This document shows, piece after piece, positions 36,351 through 48,010 of a DNA stretch of 64,000 bases. This stretch comes from Musa acuminata AAA Group (lineage: Eukaryota; Streptophyta; Magnoliopsida; Zingiberales; Musaceae), in assembly GCF_036884655.1 (NCBI RefSeq), contig NC_088356.1, forward strand, positions 15,540,001 to 15,604,000, read 5' to 3'. Each line of letters begins with the position of its first letter. Positions within the stretch are counted from its first letter, which is position 1. The notes beneath the pieces are model-generated. The model was given only the letters and a program-made list of their open reading frames with translations, ran no database searches and was not told where the DNA came from. Made by a program: the position numbers and the translations under genes.

Positions 36351-37735
36351 GAGTGATGCGGGTCTACTCGATCAGGATTAGACAGTTAACGTAGGAGGAA
36401 TTGACGTTGCGCCGGAGGAGATCACGTTAGGATATTGGATGGCAGAAGGCTTCGGACGTCGGGCATCGGGCCAACCAATGACGTGTCGGGCAATAGAATG
36501 TCAATTCGCGTTGTAATAATTGTTTAGATCGGAATAGAGTTTTGGCTTGTGTGTGCAGGATTAACTACGATAACGATGAAGACATAAAGCGAAACAAAGT
36601 GTCGGAGTCAAGCACGAAGGATTTGTTATGAGTTCGAGAGTTCGACGGAAGTTCGAAGGTTCATCGGGAATGCTGCCGGAATTAGCCGAGAATGAGTAGG
36701 GAGCTTGCCAAAGGGTTTTTCAGAAGCTCACCGGAAGGTTCGTTGGAAGTTCACGGAGCTCGCCGAGAAATATCAGAGCTTGCCGAAGAAGCTCGTTGGA
36801 ACTCGCCAAGATCAAATCGTGAAGTCTAGGAGCTTGCCGGGAGTCCGCAGAATGGTTTCCGAGAGTTCATCGGAAGACCGCCAGAAGTTCGCCAGAAGCT
36901 CGCCGGAAAAAGCCTTGACTTGCGGACTTTGTAATAGCTTAGAAAATGTCTTTAAATTCATAGTTAGCATGTTAATTAGGGTTAGGATTAGGTGTTAATC
37001 CTATAACCCAAGTAGGGGCCAATTGGGCCCGAGTTCGGACTGGTTTGAGCCAAGTTTGGAGCCCAACCAATGAGCTAAAATAGTGTAGGCGGTGGCACTG
37101 CCAGATTAGGTGGTGGCACCGCCTAGAACCCGAGAATTGAGAGATGGCACCGCCCAGCACCCGAGAGGTCGGGCGATGGCACCGCCAGCCTCGGAAACCC
37201 AAGAGAATTCAAATTTTGGAGCCCAAATTTGAATCCTCTTGGGGCCTATAAATACCCCTCAATTCTCAGCAGAGAACATAACCTTTTGAGGAGTAAGAAA
37301 TTGAGATAAAGCCTTAGCAAAGTCTTTAGCAAGTCTTGTTTTTTAATTGCTTGAGTGTTCACCTCCTTCTTTCTCGTTGAAAACTTGTAAGAGTGTGAAC
37401 CACTTGTAAAAGGTTGTAAGAGGGGTATTTGTCCTTCCCTTTCAAAGTGATTTGCTAGTGGAAGTTGGGAGCCTCTTTAAAGAAGGCTTCGTAAGTGGAT
37501 GTAGGTCATTTTGACCGAACCACTTTAAATTGGCGTGTTCTTTGAATGTGTGAGTTCTTACTTTCCTTAAGTTATTATTTACACTACTGCAAGCTTTCGG
37601 TTTTCATCTACTCAAGTTACTATCCAAACGAAATCTCCTTGCATTTACGAAATCGTTTTCAAACTTACGAGTTTTAATCCGCTGCACTAATTCACCCCCC
37701 CCCCTCCCCCTTTTAGTGCCGCTCCGATCCTAACA
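36351..37735 (+). repeat. 5' LTR, type B (start deleted)
   Basis: It matches 41869-43224. A TATA box lies at 37247-37254 within 'ggggcctataaatacccc'. U3 holds several GGTGGCACCGCC-type blocks (about 37085-37190), and a long C-run lies at about 37695-37715. The open frame at 36705-36998 recurs in the 3' LTR (42223-42516) because the LTRs are copies; it is not called as a gene. Confidence 0.85.
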
Positions 37736-37737
37736 AT

Positions 37738-37750
37738 TGGTATCAGAGCC
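37738..37750 (+). other. Primer binding site, type B element
   Basis: TGGTATCAGAGCC starts two bases after the LTR end and is complementary to initiator-Met tRNA. Confidence 0.88.
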
Positions 37751-37785
37751 TGGTATTTCTCATTTTGGATTTACACCCGAGAGAA

Positions 37786-38727
37786 ATGACTCTTCATGGC
37801 TTTCAAGAGGGCTTATCAGTTGTTCGTCCACTATTGTTTAACGGATTGGGCTACACTTATTGGAAAACTCGAATGAGAGTTTTCTTGATTTCTATGAATT
37901 TGGATTTCTGGAATATCGTTGAAAATGGTTTTCAACTTCCCTCTAAACCGATGAACGAATGGTCGGATTTGGAGAAGAAGTATTTTTCTTTAAACGCAAA
38001 GGCTATGAATGCCTTATATTGCGCTTTGGACAAAAATGAGTTCAATCGGATTTCTACATGCGAAACGGCTTTTGATATTTGGCGAACACTTGAAATCACG
38101 CACGAGGGAACTAGTAGAGTCAAAGACTCGAAAGTTAACATTTTATTGCATGATTTTGAGCTTTTTCGAATGCAACCAAGCGAGACTACAGGCGACATGT
38201 ACACCCGTTTCACGGATGTCGTCAATAATCTAAGAGTTCTTGGTAAATCTTTTTCGAATTTTGATCTCGTAAGTAAGATCTTAAGATCCCTTCCAAAAAG
38301 GTGGGATCCTAAAATAATCGCAATACAAGAAACAAAAGATTTAAATATTTTTCCACTTGAAGAACTAATTGGTTCGTTGATGACATATGAAATGGTGCAC
38401 AATGCACATTATGAACATGATGAACAAAATCACCTTCCAAAGAACACGAAGGATTTGGAACTACGGACAAATGAATACCACTTGAGCGATGACTCAAGTG
38501 ATGAGGACAATGATGAACTTGAACTTCAAACACTAAATCTTAATAAGTTTATTAAACAAAAATCTAAAATAAACAATGAACTTGAATGGAGGAAGAGGCC
38601 AAAGAAGAGGAAGGCAACCAAGGATGAATCAAAAACTTCCAAAGATGAAACAGCGAATTGGGCTTTGACGAGCTTCGACTACAAGGTAAGTAACTCAACT
38701 CTCTTGAATTATTTTAAAATTACATAA
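37786..38727 (+). CDS. Gag-like protein of the type B element, uninterrupted, no zinc knuckle
   Basis: This is an open frame of 313 residues from the ATG at 37786. That start was chosen because the other gags here also begin about 35 bases after the PBS; a longer in-frame start exists at 37765. Family motifs YWKTRMRVF, MYTRFTDVV, LRSLPKRWDP and EELIGSLMTYEM are present in order, typical of the UBN2-type capsid region. An acidic, Ser-rich stretch (SDDSSDEDNDE) and a Lys-rich stretch follow. The CCHC knuckle present in the type A and D gags is absent, and the frame ends in a short tail shared with the other gag-only elements. It is the only full-length gag in the window without stops, apart from that missing knuckle. 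It may still be expressed; this is inference. Confidence 0.8.
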   Translation: MTLHGFQEGLSVVRPLLFNGLGYTYWKTRMRVFLISMNLDFWNIVENGFQLPSKPMNEWSDLEKKYFSLNAKAMNALYCALDKNEFNRISTCETAFDIWRTLEITHEGTSRVKDSKVNILLHDFELFRMQPSETTGDMYTRFTDVVNNLRVLGKSFSNFDLVSKILRSLPKRWDPKIIAIQETKDLNIFPLEELIGSLMTYEMVHNAHYEHDEQNHLPKNTKDLELRTNEYHLSDDSSDEDNDELELQTLNLNKFIKQKSKINNELEWRKRPKKRKATKDESKTSKDETANWALTSFDYKVSNSTLLNYFKIT

Positions 38728-41700
38728 TACTTTTCATGAGTTATTTTTAATTTAGTTTAGGATTAATTACATAAAAATAAAAAAATTAGAAATCATGCTT
38801 ATCATTCTAGTAATTTTGAAAATAATCATGAAAATTGTATGTTTATGATAAACAGAATAATTTTGATTAAAAATGCCTTATGAAATATGATATCATGCCT
38901 AATAAATTTATTTTTTGAAGCTATGCATGATGATGATGATGAGTTTTGGGTAATTTATAGTTTATTGATTATTGATGATTTCCATAATGATCTTTTACGA
39001 TTTATGGATTATCGATTTATACCATGATGAAAGTTGCTTTCGAAAATGATGCACGGCTTTTGTATGCAAACTAAGCATGCAAAGATAGATTCACCTAAAA
39101 AGAAAAATGGATGACTACAACAAATAACAAATGATTTTGGTTGAAAATACTTTATACTCAATGAAACCATCATTAATGAATATGCTTTATGTTTAATAGT
39201 TTCTTTGGCTTATATGCCCTATCATGATAAATATTTTGAAAATAAATGAAATCATGTTTGATTTGAAGTAATTCATAATGATCATGCTTAATGATGCATT
39301 TTTTGATTTGACATAAAAGTGGCTTTAAAAAATGATATATATTTTGATTTGACATAAATGAAATAGGCATGCTTATATGAAATAGTGAAGTGTCATACTT
39401 GACAATTGTATACTTAATGATGCATAAAGTTGTAATTAAAATATTAATATTTTAATACTATGATTTGATGATTTTATGCATGACATTGTAAAGTTATATA
39501 TAATGATGCATAATGATGAAATTGTGTAATAAAAATATTAAACATTTTGAAACCATGTTTTAGTGTTATGCATATTGATCATGCTTAATAAATCTCGAAA
39601 TTATGCATGATGAATCTTACAATTTATGGATTATTGATTTTTACCATAATGAAAGTACCTTATTGATCTTTGTTGTAATAAATCTTACTCTTTCGGTTTT
39701 AAACATGATACATGTTTTTATTTGGCATAAATTAAACAAAATCATATGTTTTGAAACAATCGAAAAGAGGGAAACATTCTTGAAAATTATTTTGCTCAAT
39801 CTTATTGATTTTGATGAATCCATTTGTATCATCTTTGTGGATCTCTTGGATTTTGATAATGATTTTGATGATTTAAATTTGAATAAATTTTTATCGAAAT
39901 CACGATCTTGATCTCTTGAAATTTATAACATGAAATCCTTTATGAATTAAGATTGTTTTGTATTTAAAAGGAGATTTGTCGAAATGTTTCATAGTCTTTT
40001 AGTATTCATGATCTTGATAATTATGTTTTGAAACTTTATGTAAACCAAGAATGTTCATCATGATTCTCTCTTTGAATATTTAAACAGGAGAATTTTCTAG
40101 ATGAATCATGATTTTGATGATTGAATATTTGATGTGCATGAATTGAGATCTTGCTCTCCTACTATTCTTTTTGCTATTCACCAAAAGGAAGACTAATTCT
40201 AATAAACCATGATATGCTATATGAATTTTATTGTATTCATGAAGTAATATCTCATCACTAATTTTTGTTTATATTCCTTCATGTGATGATATGAATGTAT
40301 GAAACACTTATGATATGATTTTTTATACAATTCCATGTATTCGTGAAATATTTATCTCATCACCCAATTAATTCCTCTTGATACTCCTAATGTGATGAAG
40401 TAAAATTATGCATGAAATACAAATGGGGAGAAGTTTTGATCATGCATGGTAGGATATAATTTGACAAATTAATACCATCATGATATGAAACATTTATGAT
40501 TTGCAATAATGTATACAATACTTGTGCTTTCTAATTATGATGTGATGTATTACATATGATGTAAATCATGATTTAAAATACTATGAGTTGTTGCTAAAAT
40601 GATGTATTATAAATATTAATTTAATGTTTTGTATCATGAATACTCTAAATGATGAATGTTTGGTAACATGATCAAAATGTTGACAAATAGTTAAAAATTT
40701 TAGTATCATGTATGATATCCTCATAATGTTGATCGATTATTCAATATCGTGCATGAATGAATATAAGGTTTTTGAAAATGTGCATATTCTAATTTGAAAA
40801 TATGATGATGCACAAATAAGATTGATACTTACCTTTGACATAATTGATGTAAAGGGTCTTCCCTTCTTTTTGACAATGACAAAGGGGGAGATAGCTAGCT
40901 TGCACAAGTTAAGAAGAAGCAAAAACTTGATTGCTAGCTTGCTTATCTTAAGTAACAAAGATTGCTAACTTGCTTATTTCAAGAAGCAAAAGTTGTCTTC
41001 TTGAACATCACTATCTTGCCTATCTCAAGAAGCAAGACTTGCAACCTGCACATTACAATAGGAAGCAAGAATCGATAGCTTACACACTTCAACAAGAAAG
41101 CTATCTTGTATTTGCTTTCGAAATTTTTACTAGCTTATATGTTGCAAAACTTGCTCACTTTTTCAAACACTTTACTAGCTTGCACTTTGTAAAGGAAGCA
41201 AAAATAGCACTTCTCAAAAGAGAAGAAAGAACTTACTAACTTGAACATCACAAAAATTTGCTACCTTGCATGATGTAAAATTTGCTAAGATCACTATCTC
41301 AAAAGAGTTGCTATCTAAAAAAAGGCAAATGTGCTATCTTGCCTATCTCAAAATACAAAACATGCTAACTTGTTAGCTCAAACATTGCAAAGGAAGCAAA
41401 AATTTGCTAGCTTGAAACTTGCATATCATGAAAATTGCTAGCTTGTAGTCTAAAGAGAAGCAATTAGTTGTTATCTCAAGAAAAGCAAACATGCTAAACT
41501 TACACATCTTTAATTGCTAGATTGCATGATGATAAAATTTGATACTATGTTTTTCATGCAATGTATGGAACTTTTTATCTCTAAACACATAAGAGTAGGA
41601 ACTTCTCCTTTTTGTTGATGACAAAGGGGGAGAAGTATGATGACATGACATGTTATGCATAAGTTTACGATGACATGTTGCTTGGATTCTTGAATCCAAG

Positions 41701-41814
41701 AGTTTCTATCAATAAGCCATATTGATAGAGGGAGTTTGTTTAAACTCCGGGAGTTAAGGTTAACTCCATTATCAAGTAGTTGTCATCATCAAAAAAGGGG
41801 AGATTATTGAATCT
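38728..41814 (+). other. AT-rich spacer of the type B element with polypurine tracts and GCTAGC-word array
   Basis: There is no credible gene. Polypurine-like tracts lie at about 40872-40891 (acaatgacaaagggggagat), about 41609-41634 (gatgacaaagggggagaagt) and about 41790-41813 (the final tract next to the LTR). Between the first two, about 40890-41530, some 14 imperfect copies of a TTGCTAGCTTGC-type word alternate with AAGAAGCAAAA. Short open frames here derive from the repeats. Confidence 0.75.
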
Positions 41815-43224
41815 CGTATTTTGATGATGAAACCACTTGATATGTGTTTATGATTTAATCTACGTTTTGAGTGATGCAGGTTTACTCGATCAGGATTATA
41901 CAGTTAACACAGGAGGAATTGACGTTGTGCCGGAGGAGATCACGTTAGGATATTGGATGGCAGAAGGCTTCGGACGTCGGGCATCGGGCCAACCAATGAC
42001 GTGCCAGGCAACAGAATGTCAATTCACGTTATAATAATTGTCTAGATCGGAGTAGAGTTTTGGCTTGTGTGTGCAGGATTAACTACGATAACGATGAAGA
42101 CATAAAGCGAAACAAAGTGTCGGAGTCAAGCGCGAAGGATTTGTTACGAGTTCAAGAGTTCGACGGAAGTCCGAAGGTTCGTTGGGAATGCTGCCGGAAC
42201 TAGCCGAGAATGAGTAGGGAGCTTGCCAAAGGGTTTTTCGGAAGCTCGTCGAAAGGTTTGTTGGAAGTTCACGGAGCTCGCCGAGAAAGATCGGAGCTTG
42301 CCGAAGAAGCTCGTTGGAACTCACCAAGATCAAATCATGAAGTCTAGGAGCTTGCCGGGAGTCCGCAAAATGGTTTCCGAGAGTTCGTCGGAAGACCGCC
42401 GAAAGTTCACCGGAAGCTCGTCGGAAAAAGTCTTGACTTACGGACTTTGTAATAGCTTAGGAAATGTCTTTAAATTCGTAGTTAGCACGTTAATTAGGGT
42501 TAGGATTATGTGTTAATCCTAAAACCCAAGTAGGGGCCAATTGGGCCCGAGTTCGGACTGGTTTGGGCCAAGTTTGGAGCCCAACCAATGAGCTGAAATA
42601 GTTTAGGTGGTGGCACCGCCTAGAACCCGAGAACTGAGCGGTGGCACCGCCCAGCACCCGAGAGGTCGAGCGGTGTCACCGCCAGCCTCGAAAACCCAAG
42701 AGAATTCAAATTTTAGAGCCTAAATTTGAATCCTCTTGGGGCCTATAAATATCTCTCAATTCTCAGCAGAGAACACAACCTTCTGAGGAGTAAGAAATTG
42801 AGATAAAGCCTTAGCAAAGTCTTTAGCAAGTCTTGTTTTTCAATTGCTTGAGTGTTCACCTCCTTCTTTCTCGTTGAAAACTTGTAAGAGTGTGAACCAC
42901 TTGTAAAAGGTTGTAAGAGGGGTATTTGTCCTTCCCCTTCAAAGTGATTTGCTAGTGAAAGTTGGGAGCCTCTTTGAAGAAGGCTTCGCAAGTGGATGTA
43001 GGTCATTTTGATCGAACCATTTTAAATTAGCGTGTTCCTTGAATGTGTGAGTTCTTACTTTCCTGAAGTTATTATTTACACTACTGCAAGCTTTCGGTTT
43101 TCATCTACTCAAGTTACTATTGAAACGAAATCTCCTTGCATTTACGAAATCGTTTTCAAACTTACGAGTTTTAATCCGCTGCACTAATTCACCCCCCCCT
43201 CTTAGTGCCGCTCCGATCCTAACA
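41815..43224 (+). repeat. 3' LTR, type B
   Basis: It starts TATTGAATC after the polypurine tract and ends CCTAACA. A TATA box lies at about 42744-42750 and a C-run at about 43191-43198. It is a complete copy, so it shows that the 5' LTR lost its first ~50 bases. Confidence 0.85.
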
Positions 43225-44420
43225 AAACCGAGTGAGACCATTGGAGACATGTACACCCATTTTATGGATGTCATCAATGGTCTAAAAGGACTCGGTAAAG
43301 GGTTTTTAGATTCTAAGCTTGTTAATAAAGTTTTAAGATCCTTTCTAAAGAGTTGAGACCCTAAAGTCATGGCCATTCAAGAGGCCAAAGATTTAAATAA
43401 CTTTCCTCTTGAAGAATTAATTGGGTCACTAATGACCTATGAAATGACTTGCAAAGCTCATGAAGAGCTTAAGGACACCCTTTTAAAGAATAGGAAGGAT
43501 ATGACACTAAGAACACAAGAAGACCACTTGAGAGAAAACTTAAGTGATGAGGACTTTAACGATGACTTGGCACTTTTAACAAGGAAATTTAAAAAATTCA
43601 TTAAAAGAAATAAATTTAAAAATAATACTATAAATAAATTTGAACCCAAGAATGATCAAGTAATTTGCTACAAATGTAAGAAGCCGGGACACTACAAAAG
43701 TGAATGTCCCTAAGCCAAGAAGAGAACACCAAAGAAGAAGGCGCTCAAAGCAACATGGGATGACTCAAGCGCATCCGAAGAAGAGGAGCCCAACACCGAA
43801 CAAGTTGCTTACTATGTACTAATGGCCATTGGAGAAGAGGTATCAAGTTTAATTGATGCAAATTTATCATTTAATTAATTATTAAATACTTTTTATGATT
43901 TATTTGATGAATACAAAATAATTAGTAAAAAATATAAATTGTTAAAAAAGGAGCATGATTCTCTTATTAGTAATTTTGATAAATTAAAAATTGAGCATAA
44001 TAATAGTTTAGCTCCATGTACGAAATGCTATGATTTAGAAATACTTCAAAAGGAAAACTTGTTACTCAAGGATACCTTAAAAAATTTGAGATTGGTAGCA
44101 AGTCCTTGAACTGGATCCTTACCAATAAGGGTCATGTTCATAAAAGAAGTGGAATCGGATTTGTGAGTAGCTCTCACCAAAATTCAACCACCTTTGTTGA
44201 AGGCCCTATCTTGCATATTTTACCCCAAAACAAATGTAACTTTTGTTACAAACGTGGACATAAAGCTCATCATTGTCCATTTAAAAAGTATAGTCTAAAC
44301 AAATTGATTTGGGTTCCTAAAGGAACCGTAAAGAATTCCATGCAGCATGATAAGCAATTTAGATCGATTTTTGAGGCACCCAAGGTCAAATGGGTACCTA
44401 AAAATCATCATCTTTTTTAG
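43225..44420 (+). pseudogene. 3' part of the type A element's gag, with two zinc-binding motifs
   Basis: It resumes at KPSET..., the point where the type B element inserted. The first CCHC knuckle (C-x2-C-x4-H-x4-C in CYKCKKPGHYKSEC) lies at about 43668-43709, followed directly by a stop. A second Cys/His motif (CNFCYKRGHKAHHC) lies at about 44239-44280, ahead of the conserved 'LIWVPKGT' block. Stops at 43354 and 43711 and a frameshift near 44090 break the frame. It ends at a TAG (44418-44420), after which the frame continues towards protease-like sequence. Confidence 0.82.
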
Positions 44421-45386
44421 AAACGTATACCATCACAAGCTAGGAGCAAGAGATGATATCTTGCTTTTTAGGTGCTCAAGGTTTATAACCAGAGATCCAA
44501 AATGACTCATAACGCTCTCTAGCCAAAATAACAAAAAGAGGATCAGTAGAATTAAAACTATCAATTACAAAATGATACTTATATTCCATACGTTAATGAT
44601 GCAATCTTGTGTGATAAACACTTAAGTTTGATCCCTCAAATTTTGAAACTTGTAAACTCTTATGCATAAATTCCCCTTCACACATCCTCCGGATTTTCAA
44701 ATTTATTGGATACATTCCTTCCTCAATTTTTTCGGATCCAACTATATCTTACAAGATCATGAACTTATGGTTTGCAAGCCAAGTTTGCATACAAATTTTG
44801 TGTGATGTAAATCATGAACTTGCGAGGCTTACGATGCTTGCATGATTAGTCATTAACATATTGAAAACATATGGGCTCTATATGACATTTGGGTATAGTA
44901 TGCATTTTACAAGATCAATCATGAACGTACGAATCTTCTCCTCTTATGATGTGAATTTTTACATGATTATCTAATTAAGGTTGTGTGCTCCACAAACAAA
45001 ACTTCCTTCAAGTTGAAATCACCCACATCAGCCCACACACCCTTGTAAGCAATGCTCACTGCCTATAGGCAGTGGCACTGCCCAACTGGCGATAGCACTG
45101 CCAGCTGTCACGGGTGGCAGGCGGTTGCACTGCCCAACCAGCGGTGCCATTGCCTGCAACCTGCCCCCTTATAAAACCGAGCTAGGGCCAACGGTAGAAT
45201 TGACCCCAACTCATTTTCCACTCTCCCTTGCAGCTCCAAACCCCCTTTCAACATCATTCTCTCCCTTTAGCTGCCTAATAATCCCTATTTCCTGCAAGAT
45301 CAAGGATCAATCCTACATCTTCTTGAAGATCTCAACTAAGGTATTATCTAAAAGGCTTTGATTTCTCTTTTGTATTATCTACTCTT
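44421..45386 (+). other. Degraded protease stub and non-coding stretch
   Basis: The first ~70 bases still match the start of the protease region in the minus-strand element (IPSQARSK, then GCS). After that the sequence diverges and pol is absent. Around 45060-45160 there are several GGCAGTGGCACTGCC-like palindromes of the kind otherwise seen in the LTRs. This may be the promoter or leader of the accessory frame, or a captured LTR piece. Confidence 0.5.
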
Positions 45387-46489
45387 GCTCATTATCTTCT
45401 AAGGACAAAGGGAAGAGGAGATTAGAAGAAAACTATAATTTCACACTTTTCGATTCTAATCAATATGCCCTAAAATTTACATCCATAGAATCTAGACATG
45501 TTCATAAGGGAAAATAACTTGATTTAGATGAACTAAGTGATTTAGAATCTATTCAATGGTTTGCAAATCTAGATCTACTCCCAATCTTACAAATAAGTGA
45601 ACCTATCTATCCTAGACTTGTTAGATTGTTTTACAATAATCTACATATAGATGAAGAAGAAAGGGTATCAACCTATATATTAGGACATCATATATCCATT
45701 ACAAATAGATCTATTTGTGACATTATAGGCATCCCGGTGAAAGAAGGATGTTGTTATTTTAGAGAACAATGGGATGATGAAACAATTGAGACCACTTATA
45801 TTGATGCCTTAGGAACAATTTTTGGTAATCCCAACTTAATGATACTTCCAAAAAGCTGTGATCATTTATTACCATTAAGCACCAAAATACTTCATCACAT
45901 CTTGATTAGTATCATTCTCCTGAAATAATACCATCATGATGAAGTAAGCCAAATGGAACTAGGTACCATGTATTGGATCATAAAAGGATATAACAATTGT
46001 TTGGGTTACCTTATCCAATAAAATATGATAGAAATATCTAAAAAGGACATGATGCTTCCATATGGTGGCATAATTACTAAAATACTCCATGCCTACAATA
46101 TTGCAATTCCACCCGACGAAGAAGTTATAAAGCTAGATAGATTTAGTATTATAAATAAAAATCTACTTCGATGGATGAGATATACATTTAGAAATGGTAT
46201 ATGGGTTAGACTGCCTAGAATGACCGATCCCCCTCAACCTAAACTAGAACTGAAAACACCAATCTTTAGGGGTAATCTATCTCCTCCAACTAGTCCCTTT
46301 GAGAAATCACCTCCAGTATAGCAAGCACCTTCTTCATCTATCGAAGACATAGGGATTCGGATGGATCACTTTAAACAATGACAAGATCGACTTGAACAAC
46401 GTCAAGATCAAATCCTATCTGAGCTGTAGCAGATTCATCGATAGTTTGATACATTGTTTAGACATTTTAACTTTCCACCATCTGAATGA
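45387..46489 (+). pseudogene. Accessory reading frame of a pol-less Sirevirus (plant-transposon-protein-like)
   Basis: One frame can be followed from SSKDKGKRRLEE (about 45393) to the TGA at 46487-46489, with six stops along the way. Recognisable stretches are 'SEPIYPRLVRLFY', 'VSTYILGHHISIT', 'LPYGGIITKILHAY' and a Pro-rich segment. The C-terminus is Gln-rich and probably coiled (RMDHFKQ...QDRLEQRQDQILSEL). I associate this architecture with the 'putative plant transposon protein' domain found in many plant repeats; that is recall, not a search. Its function is unknown. A second, truncated copy of its C-terminus lies at 51602-51857 on the minus strand. Confidence 0.65.
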
Positions 46490-48010
46490 GCATATGTATG
46501 TATTTAGAAAAAATGGACACAATTCCTTCTTGGCATGTTGTAATACGATGTTGTTTACCTTAATGCTGTAAACTTTTTATGCTACTTACTTTGATGATCG
46601 CAAGTCCTTGATATGCTTAACTATTGGTATCTATGACTTGATGTATTATTTAGTGAGCATTTACGGAATTAGGAATGTTGATTTGTCCGAATGCATGAAT
46701 TTGTTAAATTTTATTTTTGGACTTTCTTGATTCTTTGATCACTCACTTAGATTCGATGTTGAAAATTTTATGATATGAATTTTACATGATGATAAGATTG
46801 TATGCCTCAATAACATGTTTACTTTGATGTTGGAAATTATGTGCCTTGATGCTAAAAGTTTCCATGATGATGGGCATGTTATACTTTTATGATTGTAATT
46901 TGAGAAGTCTTAATCATACATTGGATTCTTAATCTTTGAGCACTGCAAAGCACTAATGATTTTACCTTCAATGATTGTGATTGAAAAGCTATGACAAAAC
47001 ATTGTTCGAATGCATAATTTTGTTATATTTCTCTTTTGGACTTAATGTATTTCTTGAATGAAGCTTTCATGAGTCTATGCCGTATCAAGTTTATTTCGTA
47101 TCCGTGCTCTATCACTAAATGATTTTTGATACATGGGATTAATTGACAAATGCATCTCTCATGGATTCATCTTTTGTAAATTCTTAGATTGAGAAATGGA
47201 TTTGATATAATGATTCTTTCATATGAATTCCTTCTTAACGAAGGAAGAATTTTTTTTAGATGAACACTTGCAAGGATTTAATTTCACATATATATCTTGA
47301 TCTTTATGAAAAATGAAGCATGATTTAATGAAACTCTCTTATTGTTTTTTACTTCATTCAAAGTTGGGTCTTAATGGCTTTTCCTTCTTACTTTCCTCCT
47401 TCATGCAAAGCTTTGATGATAAATAAAAGGAAAGAAGTAATGAAAGCTATCTCTTTAATGTAAGAACTTTTGACTGATACCATATCATGAATGCTTGAAA
47501 TATGATTGAAATAAATTTCTTTACAAAATTTAAATATGACATAATTTTTTTTTTTACCACACTTGCATATATTGTTGAATTGTTCTCCTTTTTGTTGATG
47601 ACAAAGGGGGAGAAATTATACCAAAATATGATAAATTGATAATAAATGTATGCGATCTTACACTTGAAATGTTTGCATTATGATAAGATATCTAGAGCTT
47701 AACTTATAATTTTACAAGTTGATATCTTGTTCTTGTTATAGAATGAATTGCTATGATTGCTATCCTTCATATTTGAAATATAAGACTTGAAAATGAATGT
47801 CATGCCTTGACATTATTTTTATAATATTACATCAAGATATGAATCATGATGGGTATATTGATAAGTTTAAATGAACTTAACTTATCAATGTGTCTTTTGA
47901 ATTCAAAGGCTTTAACTTCAAGAATGATTTTTCTCAAGTATGGTATATAGATAGGGGGAGTTAAGGTTAACTCCGTCATCAATTGATTGTCATTATCAAA
48001 AGGAGGAGAT
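46490..48010 (+). other. AT-rich tail of the type A element with polypurine tracts
   Basis: There is no gene. Purine tracts lie at about 47597-47619 (gatgacaaagggggagaaat) and about 47998-48010 (aaaggaggagat, adjacent to the LTR). The GCTAGC-word array of the type B element is absent. Confidence 0.7.

Larger units (their letters stand above)
36351..43224 (+). mobile_element. Gag-only Sirevirus-like element, LTR type B, nested in the type A element
   Basis: It has a 5' LTR (36351-37735, first ~50 bases deleted), a PBS, one open gag frame, a 3-kb AT-rich spacer with polypurine tracts and a 3' LTR (41815-43224). The right edge interrupts the gag of the type A element exactly at 'aaaccgagtgag'. 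The left edge is fused to the type A LTR, so the target duplication cannot be checked. Its R-U5 and LTR end (gccgctccgatcctaaca) match the type D gag-pol element at 52303-60783. Confidence 0.85.

Noticed and set aside
39603..39911. Open frame of 102 codons in the type B spacer
   Set aside because: It is AT-rich, composed of recurring spacer words, and not matched as an open frame in the corresponding spacers at 2366-4563 or 61886-63534.
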